From Pohlia nutans (taxonomy: Eukaryota; Streptophyta; Bryopsida; Bryales; Mniaceae): a DNA stretch of 64,000 bases. This document shows, in pieces, positions 12,856 through 23,114 of the stretch. The stretch spans positions 50,063,811 to 50,127,810 of the forward strand of contig CM040085.1 in NCBI GenBank assembly GCA_022496805.1. The letters are read 5' to 3'. Position numbers and translations under genes: made by a program. How positions within the stretch are numbered: position 1 is the first letter of the stretch; the number at the start of each line of letters is the position of its first letter. The notes below the pieces were generated by a model that searched no databases, was not told the origin of the DNA, and saw only the letters and a list, made by a program, of their open reading frames with translations.

Positions 12856-13904
12856 ATATAATTTGGAATTCATTCCAACAAATTTATTATAATATTGACT
12901 GTAACCGAATTTAGAGTAAATATCTAATTTCATCTTTCAAATTATATTTAAATAAAGCATTCGTGATAGTATTGGTGAATCGAATCTTACGGGTTCAATC
13001 CAAAATGCAGAATCTATAACTTTTTTTCGTATACCAATTCTAAAGTATTCTACCCAACAAGTTTGACATAATTGCATTTGGAGGCCCCTCCAATATTATC
13101 AACAGCTCTCCATCGCAAGAAATTTATTGCAATTAGTACAAAATTGAATAGGCTTACAAAGGTGACTTGGATGAAAGTGATGCGACGGAGGTTGTATGAG
13201 AAAGTTGCAAGGCTTTGAATCTGTTCGTCATCCAGTTTATGGATGTTGGGACATTTAGGGGTTGAAAATGATAGAATTACATTTAGGGGTATGAAAATAA
13301 TGGAATTTTTCCGTCATTAGTATTGATAAACCCTTTGACGCGCCAGTGTCCATATTATAGACGCTGTATGAATTCTGACGCGTCCCTTCACTTTATACGG
13401 TGATATTTTTCATCTATCCAAAATTCTCTTGCTTCTAGTGCTACTTAAGTACCATTTGTACGGTATGCATCTTCATAATAAGACAATGTGAATTTTTGAA
13501 AAATTACAAAAGTGGTTTCTCGAGTGGTTTCCGTCAAGTTTCAATCTGAGTTCAAAAAGTGAGACCTTACACATGATTTTCCATTATAAGTATAGTCAAA
13601 TAATCGAGACCATACCATCTTGTAGTGCGTGTTATTCCAGTTTTATACAAAAAATTTCAATTTTTTGCAAGAAATTTGGGATTTTAAATTAAATTTCAAG
13701 CAAAAACCTTGCAAAATTAATTAAAAAATATTAATAATAAATTTGATGAATCCAACTGTACAGATGTTATCTTCATGTTGACATTTACAACTTTGCTTTG
13801 TACATCAACTCCATTTTTGTTTTCCATGAACCATTTTATATCAAATCTTTGAAAATAGTTTAGGGTCGGGACATTCAAGGATTAAACTCAAAAAATTAAA
13901 ATTA

Positions 13905-13935
<31 letters not shown>

Positions 13936-13939
13936 CTTC

Positions 13940-14676
13940 TAGCAAAGGGCGGGCAGTCGCTTACCTGCCCGTTGATCTCCTCCCCTCCCCGATGGAGCTA
14001 GGGTTTGGAGCTCCTCATTGTGTCTCAGCTCCGTGTGTGTTTCCGAGCTCCATTCTGTTGTCCCTGATTGTGCGACCCCTTCCCCATTCACCGTGTGTGT
14101 TTCCGAGCTCCATTCTGTTGTCCCTGTTTGTGCGACCCCTTCCTCATTCACCGTGTGTGTTTCCGAGCTCCGTGTCTGAGCTCCGTTTGTCCCCATTCTG
14201 CGGTGTTAGGGTTTCTTGCTGTCGTCGTGTGTTTGTTGCTCTTGTTGTCGTCGTGTCGTCGCTGTCGTCGTGTGTTTCTTGTTCTTGCTGTCGTCGTAGG
14301 AAATCTTGCTCTCTCTCTTCCTGGGCTCTCTTCTCTCGCTCTTGTGCTAGTTCTGAATTGCTGTGGTTTAAGTTTAGTTGTCGTCGTTTCTCTCTTCCTG
14401 CGCTAGCCAGATTTTCTGTGGTTTCTTTGTCGTTAGTGTTCTACTGCAGTTTGCGTGTTGTTGTCGTTTATTGTGTAGTCTTGAATCAGTGTATGTGTGG
14501 GGTTTTTAGCAGCGTCAGTTGTTTAGGATTTTAGGGTTTGCTCAGGGTCCGGAGTTTGGTGACAGTGGAGGACGCTGGTGACGCAAGTTCGTGACGTGGA
14601 AGGCGCAGCGGTTGAAGTGGTGACGGTGGAGGGCTTTAGTGTTACATTGCTTTGAATTGCCTGCTTCATTAATCAG
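13940..14676 (+). promoter_or_regulatory. Probable promoter/leader exon of the ParB-methylase-like gene
   Basis: A pyrimidine- and GC-richer stretch follows the A-run. It contains CTAGGGTTT, TTAGGGTTT and TTTAGGGTTT words (telo-box type, common in plant leaders) and ends in AATCAG|GTAATT, a good donor at 14676/14677. The matching acceptor would be TCCTGTGCAG|GTC at 16433/16434. ORFs through it are low-complexity Ser/Cys/Val runs and are probably not real, so I read it as an untranslated first exon. A short uORF from the ATG at 13992 cannot be excluded. Confidence 0.45.
14032..14180. repeat. 60-bp tandem repeat, about 2.5 copies
   Basis: Units beginning TTCCGAGCTCCATTCTGTTG recur at 14041, 14101 and (partial) 14161, exactly 60 bp apart, with two or three base differences. 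They lie inside the proposed leader exon. Confidence 0.9.
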
Positions 14677-16433
14677 GTAATTCTCAATCCATGTTTCTAC
14701 TTTTGTCTTTTAAGATAATTGTTAACCAATTGTGGTGGTGCATGGGCGTTCTTAGTTGATGGAGTAATTCTAGTGTGTTTAGTGGTAGTTCAGCTGCAGG
14801 CTTACTGGCCATGGCGTGAATTTGAATTTTATGTCTGAAATTGAAAAGGATCAAGATTGACATGTTCAGAGCTCATTCTGGATTCCATGGGTGGTGGTGC
14901 ATGCCAGTTTGGAGTTTAGGATGTGATTTGTCTAGTTAAGTCTATTAATGAATGAGACTTCGCCTTGCTTCCTTTGAATTGGAGATTTAGAGTTATGGAA
15001 TTCAGCATTGGTGATTTAAATTTCATATATATTTAGTTATGAACACACTTTTCCTTACTGTATTTCTGTATGAACTGTATTGCTGGAGTAATTTGTCCAG
15101 TTAATTCCGTTCACGAACAAGACCTTGCAGCAGTAAATCATCTGCGAAATAAGTGCAGGTACCTCCACGTCGCAGATAATTATATTCGATTCGAAGATAA
15201 TTATCTTTGACTCGAGGATAATTATCTTCGAATCGAAGGTAATTATCTTCGAATCGAAGTTAATTATCTTCGAATCGAAGTTAATTATCTCCGAATCAAA
15301 ATTAATTATCTTCGAATCGAAGATAATTAACAGCGACGTAAGGATACTTATCTTCGACTCGAGGATCTCTATTTGCAAAGAAAGAGACAACTATCTCTCG
15401 ACACAAAGACAACTATCCTCGAGTCGAAGATAACAACCTCGATATTCCTAAAACATACCAATGAGCGATATAAAACTATCCTAGACTCAACGGCTAAAAT
15501 CAACGAACCAGAAATACGCACTTTAAAATAAAAATATCAGACAAAATTCAAGAAACTATAAGTCGCAAAAACAAAATTTATCCTCGACCCGAAGATAAAT
15601 ATTCAGAGCATACGCAAAGAAGAGAAAAATCCCACTCTTCAGTAGGCATATCCTCGACTCGAAGATACATTTTGAATAAAGCAACAAATTATCAACCCGA
15701 TAGGCAGCATTATCTTCGAGCCGAAGACAGTCCAAGGACTAAACCGTAGCATGTTCCGCAATTAGGGAGACAGTAACATCTAAATCATAAAGTTATCACC
15801 GGGTCGAGGATAATAGTCAGATCCGCAATCCAACAACTATTGGAATAGGCCATTCCACTAAATAAAAAAGTGTAACTAGCAAGAATACCCTCGACCCGAT
15901 GATAATTATCAGGCACCAAACTCCAAAACCAATAGGAATAGGCATTTCAACTGAGGAATTGTATGCAATTGTCGAGTATATCCTTGACACGAAGATAACT
16001 AAAGGGTCTCAATTTGATAGACATAAGTCCCACTGCTAATGAATACCACTCTAAAACGACGAAGGGCCACACACGAACAGAAAAATATATAAGTCACCAT
16101 TAAATCCAACAAATTATCTTCGAGTCGAGGATACTTTCACCAGATCCTCGACTCGAAGACATGCATTCTTAACTGCAGAGAAGAGATTTGTGAGACACCA
16201 AATGTATTCCACAACTACATTGTGAGTCCTCCATGATCGAGAATGATAACGCAACATACGTAAGAGAAAAACGCTCCTGCCCCTTACTCATCTTCGACAC
16301 GAAGATGTACCCCTAACAACGCATTAGATGATAGCAAGTCGAATACATGTGATATTCCAATGTATCCTCGACTCGAAGATACCTGAGTATTGCAGACCTT
16401 CTAACAGTCACGCTGCTACGATGTCCTGTGCAG
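14677..16433 (+). other. Probable first intron, loaded with family A palindromes
   Basis: Bounded by a GTAATT donor and a TCCTGTGCAG acceptor. Besides the tandem array at 15179-15325, single palindromes lie at about 15342, 15413, 15578, 15649, 15709, 15792, 15886, 15977, 16111, 16143, 16288 and 16363, some with one or two broken pairs. No convincing coding exon is visible inside it. Confidence 0.45.
15179..15325. repeat. Exact 7 x 21 bp head-to-tail array of the palindrome
   Basis: Seven units of exactly 21 bp start at 15179, 15200, 15221, 15242, 15263, 15284 and 15305, each of the form ATTATCTTCGAATCGAAGNT plus A. The first, second and last keep both arms; the middle ones have lost one or two pairs. 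This is the only place in the window where the family is tandem. Confidence 0.95.
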
Positions 16434-19400
16434 GTCTGTTGAAATAGCTGAGTCAGAGAACTATGACTACTTGTCCACAACACCGTTCATGGAGCCATTC
16501 CAGAATCCACTCGGAGAGACACCGTTCATATACGATATGTCGTCCAACTACGGATCCCTGTGGCAGTTCAAAGACTGCGTTGCAGCCTGGACATTTGGGT
16601 TCAGCCGGTTCAAGAATTATGTGTATCTTAGGCACCGTGAGCACAACAATCCGAACTTCCTCGTGTGGAACAACAACGAGAAGGTCACGTTCATCGAGCA
16701 GCACCACAAGGACTACATTGTCATAGCCCTTCAGGCAGTCGACGATATGGGCCGTGCTCAGCAACACACCCATTCCCTGGTCATCAAAGTACACGACCGG
16801 GGAGCAAAATTTGACATGGACGCGCTAATGGATTCTTTGCAAGACTTCTCCACGCCATAGTTGGCAGAACCGTTCAGGACAAATTACCTCCCATGGCAGT
16901 GCAACGGTCGAGGCCCTGGTTCGCAAGCTCGGCCACGTCTTTCAGGCACTGGACAGGTACGCACTACAGAACTGCATCCCGGCCTCCTCGGCAATCCAAA
17001 CCAGGCGACTCCGCCAGCCAGATGCAGCTGACGCCAACCGTTCCCAGTCGAGAACACCTCGAGCAGATAGTAGAAGAAGCGCCGGCAAGAGAGCCCGTTC
17101 GAACCCCCGAGTGTCGACTCCCGGCACCGCAGCAGCAGGTGAATCAAGTAGGAAGCGGAGAAAATCAACGCCTGCCGCAAGATCGTCAACCGCCGGGAGC
17201 TCAGGATCAGCATTGACGACGGTGCAGGGGAGACACAACCAGAGTGCGGACCCCGTGCCTGAGTACCTGAAGTTCGATGAAATGAGAAAAGATTTCTGGG
17301 ACAAACACAAAGCCTGCTATGTGTTTGATGAATTATCGTACAAGGTCTCCATCGACCAATGCTTTCTTGCCAATGACGAGTACGTCATCAGAAAGCTAGA
17401 GAAGGAAATTGTGGAGGACTGCAAGAAGGAGCTCGTTCAGCTTGCAGACATCAGACAGCGGCAAACCGTCTGCCTCACTCCTGTTGACGAGAACTTCAAA
17501 CTGCTGAAGAGTAAACCAAAGAAATGGGAGGATATCAAAAATGGCTGCTTTATGATTATAAACGGTCAACACAGCATCACCGCATCAAAAGAACTACAGC
17601 GTGAGGGATGCGGGGAGACTCGACGGAATGAGTTGAGGACGTGGAACGCATATATTGTGTGGACTTTGGACACTGTCCAACTGCACAACATCTCCAAGTT
17701 CTACAACTCCACAAACCACCTGAACCACGCGCAGCCAACATGGGGTAACCAGATCATCAGCGGTCGCAACATCTGGCTCCACTGCGGGAGGCCCACCAAC
17801 ATTGCTACGGAGGCAGCAACGAGACATAACGGTGCGGTGTTATCTCAGTCGAAGTATCACGTAAGTCCCCCTTTTTTGTGCATATATCCTCGACTCGAAG
17901 ATACGGGCTCTCGCTCAACCCGCGACTTCATCTCAACGACACCATGTACATTTCTGTAGATTAGACACTTAGCTATGCTAATAGCAATGCAAATGTGGAA
18001 TGTGAAACTAAGTCCTCCCCTTTTGTATAGGTACTGTAGTCAATATCTTCGCCTCGAAGATAATCACGCCAGTTCCCCGGCAGTTGTCTGTCTCTAACAA
18101 CTATTTTGTTATTCGTTTGGTTGCAGGCATTCACCACCTTGATCGTCGGCCGATTCCAGAGTATCAACCCAGACAAAGAAGGAAGTACTGTGAAGGGGGC
18201 CGCTGACCTCAAGTATGAGATCAAGGTGATCACGCTCCCAGAAGACCACTATGCCATGTGGGAGGAGTTCCTGACCAAATACTCCAACGGGGATCTGATA
18301 AATCCCGAGACGCTCCAGCCCTACAGAGAAGCCAAGGGCGTCAAGAAAAGGTTCACGCTGCAGCGTGAATTCTTCAAGCGCATGGGTCATTTAACGGATG
18401 AGGACCTAAAGGCCTACGTGCAACATCTCCTCGGGAGGACCCCAAACAGGACGCTGCCATACCCCAAAGTATCAGTAATGAAGACAAGATCATACGTCGT
18501 GGGTCACTACAGCGGGACTGACTGGGTGGAGCGCCGCAAGCGCAAAAAGATCATTCTTGAGGAATTGATGAATATCAACAAGACCCTCAATTTCTTTAAA
18601 CCCGATGGGTCTGTAGACAAGGCGAGCTGGAAGTCCTGGAAGAAGACTTACCGGTTCTCCACGGCGACGTTCGACTTCCTCCTCTCCACTCCGTCGGGAG
18701 ACTTCTTTAAGAGGTGCCTGACCAACGAGGCCATGAACAAGCGACTGAGCGACATGACGGACAAATTCCAAGAGCTCAATGACATGTTCAAGTCGTTCAT
18801 GTCGCACAAGTGCCGTTTGCAAGAGCATGCAGGCAGGATTCAGCTTCGGGCCCATGACGGACCATCCATGGCGTTCATCATGAATTCGAAGTGGAAGTAC
18901 AACCCTCGCAACGGCATGAGCTTTGGGATTGCGGATCTCCGGGAGGCTCCGAAGCACAAAGCATCCGAGAACCCAACCGCTCCGGCTCCGCTTTTCCCTT
19001 TCCTCACGAAGCTCCTTGAGCTCAAGGACCCGCCTATGACACAGCCCAAAGTGTGGCTCTGGATAACGGCGTCTACTCTTGATGACGCAACGGCGTCTAC
19101 GTTCATCAAGATGTACTTCCCCGACTACGAATACGAGTCGTCCGTCTACAAGCCGTGCAAGGCAGAACGGCTCAATGACGTTTCCAATCGGCAAACAGCC
19201 TCCGACGTCATGCTGCACTTCATGTTCAAGCGGGGTGTCCCGGACTACATTCCTGGACTTGTCAAGAAAGAGTACTCCGCCAGCCCCATCTCATACTACA
19301 ATGATCCCTCGACGAACCACGAGGCAAAGTGGAGATTTTACTCTAGCGAACTGCGGATGGAGTTCTACTTGGAGGTCCTCCAGAACTTTGCAACTCCGGG

Positions 19401-21574
19401 GGAGAACTTTTTCGGCATCTACACGGGTGCCAAATGCATGCTGGCTGTAAAGGTATACTTCCCATTCCATTTGCGGCGCATTGCGTGGACGACTGTTATC
19501 TTCGAATCGAAGATAGTCACTGTCTTCATTTGCTGCTGTCATTCTGTGGCTTCCGGTGTGTCCTTGTCATTTTGTATGTGTAGTATTCCCCACTAACCTT
19601 GGTGATTTTCCCCGTACATCCTCTATCTTCGACTCGAGGATAATTGGCCCAAGCTCACCTAGTAAGGGGTCTCTGCTGCTCTTACTGAATCTTGGACGTC
19701 CGCTTGCTGATGCAGATGTACGGGTTGAACTACTTCGGGATCGCCGGCAATGTGAGGATGAAGAAGCTCGAGAGGCTGGGGAAGAAGGCAGATAGCCTCG
19801 ACATGAAGGATTTCCTCTTTGGGAATTCCCCGTACATGGGTAATTACATTAAACCTGTACTCCTGCGCACGAATGACGTTGAGGCAACTCCCTCTGGAGA
19901 GGCACAGAGGGATGTGGAACCCCTTTCGGAGGAGGACGAGGGTGAGGAGGAGGACCGTAACGCGGAGGATCGTGGCGAGGAGGGAGAGGAGCACTTTGAC
20001 CAGTATGGGTCTCAGCTTCCTGAACCCCAAGACATTGGAGCAGATGATTTGTTAAGCTTGTCGAGCGATGATTCGTCGGATGATTCTGACGATTCCGACT
20101 ATCGTGATCCGGAGACTGCAGCACTTGGCCAACCTGCCCCGCCGGATCTTCGAGTCGAGGATAGCCGTCCCGTCCAGGGTTCACCTCCTCCTCCTCCTCC
20201 TCCTCCTGAGGAGATGCAGATATCAGTTGCGCCACCGGATCCTCGAGTCGAGGACAGCCGTCCCGTCCAGGGTTCACCTCCTCCTGCTCCCCCTCTTGAG
20301 GAGATGCAAATATCGGTTGCGCCACTGGATCCTCGAGTCGAGGATAGCCGCCCCGTCCAGGGTTCACCTCCTCCTCCTCCTCCTCCTCCTCCTGAGGAGA
20401 TGCAGATATCAGTTGCGCCACCGGATCCTCGAGTCGAGGATAGCCGCCCCGTCCAGGGTTCTCCGAATCCGTCCCCTCCTGATGAGTCGCAGAAACCAGT
20501 CGCGCTGTCCAGTTCAGACGTTCTTCCGCCTCGACGGGTGCGTGATAAGGGAAAGGGCGTCGCTGCCATACCTGCTACCGCTGAAATCATCGAGCTCAGC
20601 GACACCGAAGACGATCCCGCGACAGTAGCCGCATTTACTCCCGCAACAGAACCCGCGAGTATCACCCCCCTCCGTCTCTCAAAACTAAAGAGGGTATCAC
20701 ATTAAAACTCAAGGAATTGCGTGCGATACGTGACGGTGAGGACGCATCCTCCTGCGATAAAGATAATATCCTCAACAAGTGCCGTGTGAACGAGGTCATG
20801 TTCTGGGAAGAGAAGGAGCAGAAGAGGAAGCACAAGAAGGAGGTGGAGGACGCACTACTTGCTGAGATTCAGCGGTTGAGAGAATCTCAAGAGAAATCCT
20901 TAAGGGACATGGCGGAGTTGAGGGCCATGCTGACGGGTTCATCTGCTCCAGTTGCTGAACCTTCCAATGCGGCAGCGGCCATCATGGCCACTTCTGAGGG
21001 GTCAGGCCTGCACCTTCCCGGCTACGATGCGCCTCAGGATCCTCGATCCGAGGATATGTCTCACTCCTCCCCTGCTCTTGCTGCGGTGGCATGTGATTCG
21101 CCCCGTCCTGCTTCTCCTGATACCGCTCCCCCTCGGGACCTTGAAGACCAAGGTCAGGCAAAAGCCCCCCAGTCCTCCTGCCCCAACACCGAGCCGCAAG
21201 ACGAGCAGCAAGACGAGGAGCACCATCCTCGAGGCGAGGATGATTCTGGGCATCCTCCTCCAATCCCAGAGGAGGCCTGCCCCGCTCCTCCACCTGAGAC
21301 CGAGGCTCTTTGTGATGTTGTTCACTCAACTCCCCCTCCCGTCCTCGCAGCAGACGAACAGCTGGTGGACTACGAAGATGAGCCACTTCAGGAGCAGCAC
21401 GAATGGCACCGGACGTTCCCGCAGATGATATCGTCGACAGCGCACCACCTGATCAAGCAGTTCAGGTACACTCTCCTGACCATTCAGACGCTTATGAATA
21501 TTTATGAGTCGCCAGGATGTCGCTTGATGGAAGTGTTTTGCTGCCTCCATCAATCTGTCATTTCCTGTACGTAG
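16434..21574 (+). CDS. ParB-like plus beta-class DNA-methylase-like protein, multi-exon
   Basis: Exons inferred: 16434-17860, 18127-19452 and 19716 onward; introns of 266 and 263 nt have GTAAGT..GCAG and GTATAC..GCAG ends and conserve frame. Exon 1 shifts frame once near 16.85 kb. Domains in order: an N-terminal part with no call; a basic disordered linker; a ParB-like segment (RQTVCLTP.., then MIINGQHSITASKEL, 17555-17599); a central region; a motif IV-like IADLREAP (18926-18955), where active enzymes have DPPY; and a motif X/I-like segment ending TPGENFFGIYTGAK..GLNYFGIAGN (19351-19760). After that comes a Pro-rich tail with four DPRVEDSRPVQGSP repeats, a SUMO-interaction-like IIELSDTEDD, a frame change at a C6 run (20665-20670), a coiled coil (20780-20940) and more disordered sequence. 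ParB-methylase fusions are known in bacteria and phages. The catalytic motifs look degenerate, so a DNA-binding or regulatory role is as likely as methylation. The 3' exon end is uncertain (donor near 21463 possible). It could be a host gene or a domesticated or element-borne gene. Confidence 0.55.
17885..17903. repeat. Family A palindrome in intron, copy 1
   Basis: TATCCTCGACTCGAAGATA lies 24 nt into the 17861-18126 intron. One arm pair is a G-T type mismatch. Confidence 0.9.
18044..18062. repeat. Family A palindrome in intron, copy 2
   Basis: TATCTTCGCCTCGAAGATA, with one mismatched pair beside the centre, lies 65 nt before the acceptor of the same intron. Confidence 0.9.
19497..19515. repeat. 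Family A palindrome in second intron, copy 1
   Basis: TATCTTCGAATCGAAGATA is perfect around its central base and lies 44 nt after the donor of the 19453-19715 intron. Confidence 0.9.
19624..19642. repeat. Family A palindrome in second intron, copy 2
   Basis: TATCTTCGACTCGAGGATA has one mismatched pair and lies 73 nt before the acceptor. Confidence 0.9.
20145..20442 (+). repeat. Four exonic palindromes inside ~95-nt protein repeats
   Basis: GATCYTCGAGTCGAGGAYA occurs at 20145-20163, 20238-20256, 20328-20346 and 20424-20442, each read as DPRVEDS (the first as DLRVEDS). Each is the head of a longer repeat, DPRVEDSRPVQGSP plus a proline run and EEMQISVAP. The first base is G instead of T, which keeps an Asp codon. 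Confidence 0.95.
21038..21242 (+). repeat. Two further exonic palindromes (PRSED, PRGED)
   Basis: GATCCTCGATCCGAGGATA (21038-21056) reads DPRSEDM, and CATCCTCGAGGCGAGGATG (21224-21242) reads HPRGEDD. In the second both outer ends are changed to C..G together, so pairing is kept. Both are in the same frame relative to the palindrome as the four upstream copies. Confidence 0.85.
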
Positions 21575-21934
21575 ACTCTTATTTCTATTCATTCTGGTTG
21601 ACACGAGGGGGTGCCTTGTCTGTGATTGTGTGGCACTGTCAACCCGCCCCGCTGTGACAGCCTCCTGTAGAATAGTGTAGATTCACGGATTTCGGATGTA
21701 GTTTTTGGATGCGTGCATAGCTGCCCCCTCGGCGAGATTTTAAACGACCGGATGATTGTATATTATACACTATGTAAATTTAATATATAAAGCACTACAT
21801 TTTTGCGAATCCTTGCCTAATGTCTTTCCATTGTCCATGTTTTTTTGTCCCAGCCGAAATTGCTTAGAAGTGTGCACCGTCCGCTGCCCTTGAAACGATC
21901 ACTTGTTGGAGGTGTCCTGCAGTCAGATAGTGGG
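21575..21934 (+). promoter_or_regulatory. Putative promoter of the FCP1-like gene
   Basis: AT-rich stretch with a TATA-like TATATAA at 21784-21790, about 150 bp before the chosen ATG. An AG acceptor-like end (TTTTTTTGTCCCAG) at about 21853 would instead fit an intron joining the upstream gene to the phosphatase. The sequence alone does not decide between the two. Confidence 0.3.
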
Positions 21935-22835
21935 ATGAAATGCTTTACCCCACTCTCTGGCACTGCTGTTTCTGCTTCTGCGTTCGATCAGGTAACTCCA
22001 CTTGTTCTGTGTTTGCTTTGATCAGGTCGTGTCGCCGTCTAGCGGAGTCGCTCTGCCGCGGACTGTTTCGTCTTTAGTGTCCCAGCCGCGGGGCAAGTGG
22101 TTGAATCTGGTGCTCGACTTGAACGGCATTCTCTGCCAGTGCGTCGATAAGTCCCAACTCCCAAAGAATGCATGGGTCAACCTTGTCGACTGGCACGCCT
22201 TCTCCTCTTCGATTCCCACCTTGCTTGGACCTAAGCACGTCTACACTCGTCCTCGTCTGGCCGATTTCCTCGCCGTGGTCGCCGAGGTCGCCGATCGTGT
22301 CGTCGTCTGGAGCTCGATGAGGAGGTCCATCGTCGAGCTCATCGCAGGCTTCCTCTTCGAGGGCGTCAAACAGCCCTTTGAGATAATGGGGCAGGAGTTC
22401 TGCACCAAGGTTCAAATCTCTCGCGGGAGGTACCTTAAGGATCTGTCTGGCACCAAGGAGATCTTCTTCAAGGACCTCGCCAAACGGGTGTTCTCCAATT
22501 CCAGTGGGGCTGCGTCCTTCCACAAGGACAACACCCTTCTCATAGACGATTCCCCCGAGAAGAGTGTGTGCAATGAGACCGGCAACGCCATATTCCTAGA
22601 GTCCTGGTCTCGTTCGCAGCGTCGTGCCGACGTCCTCATGGGGACCCTCGCTCCGTGGCTTCGTCAGCTGCACTCTTCTTGTGCTCTGGGCCAGCTCCGA
22701 CAGTACGTCGAGAGAAATCGGATCGGACGTGGTCCCCTGCAGCCGTCCGATCCGCTCTATTCCCATATCGCTCGTGGGCTCGCACTGTCCACCGCCGCCT
22801 GCGGCTGTTCTCACGATTTTCCGGGGATTCGTTAG
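21935..22835 (+). CDS. FCP1/NLI-interacting-factor-like HAD phosphatase
   Basis: The model uses the ATG at 21935, a possible 34-nt intron (21992-22025, GTAACT..GATCAG) and exon 2 at 22026-22835, giving about 288 residues. HAD motif I reads NLVLDLNGILC: FCP1-type phosphatases have DLDxT, but many plant relatives have DLNG, so the second Asp is Asn here. A motif II-like VVVWSSM follows about 90 residues later, and the motif III/IV region has NTLLIDDSPEKS. This is the order and spacing of an FCPH domain acting on phosphoserine in RNA polymerase II tail-type substrates. The C-terminus (after about residue 230) is unlike known tails. No transit peptide is obvious. An alternative reading is that these exons continue the upstream ParB-methylase-like gene. 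Confidence 0.65.
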
Positions 22836-23114
22836 TTCCGGGCCGCCGTAGTTTTTGAAAGTGACGTTGCCCGGGTGTCAAACTGTAATTACATTTTGTA
22901 TTATTAATTCTGTACTTCCACTTTTTGTATAATTAAATGTGTATATCGGAATTTGTAAATGCTCCGTGTGTTCTCGGGAGCTAAGCTTGTATGTTGGATT
23001 CTCTTGTGGTCATCTCCGCTGCTCTAGATCCTTGCATTGAGGATCGGGTGTGGGACCACATGTCGTTGTATCGGTTCGTTTCATGCCTCGTTTCAGATCC
23101 TGTTTGGTTCTCAG
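22836..23114. other. Spacer after the phosphatase gene
   Basis: AT-rich with AATTAAAT and TATTAATT words that could serve as polyadenylation signals for the FCP1-like gene. It ends in a pyrimidine-rich acceptor TTTGGTTCTCAG at 23114. Confidence 0.35.

Larger units (their letters stand above)
7800..13938. other. AT-rich noncoding DNA with old dispersed repeats
   Basis: No gene is supportable over about 6 kb. The ORFs at 9241-9423 and 10335-10739 are short, low-complexity and match nothing I know. The stretch holds a diverged repeat pair (8320-8915 and 12265-12855), one outlying palindrome at 9558-9578, and another repeat near 13.1-13.3 kb that recurs near 43.25-43.43 kb. It ends in an A-run of 26 (13910-13935), preceded by AAAATT steps, which looks like the poly-A tail of a retroposed sequence. 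Confidence 0.6.

Noticed and set aside
13992..14534. 180-codon plus-strand ORF rich in Ser, Cys and Val
   Set aside because: Low complexity, partly made by the 60-bp repeat; it fits an untranslated pyrimidine-rich leader better.
15055..15390. 111-codon minus-strand ORF with repeated FDSKII units
   Set aside because: It is the translation of the 21-bp palindrome array; the period is 7 codons because the unit is 21 bp, and nothing else supports a gene.
18490..19218. Minus-strand 242-codon ORF opposite the methylase-like exon
   Set aside because: Antisense shadow of the supported plus-strand exon; no family features.
20068..20665. Long ORFs in other frames of the PRVED repeat exon (ILESRI-type and Gly-rich minus frame)
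   Set aside because: They are shadows of a repeat that is open in several frames; splice phases support only the PRVED frame.
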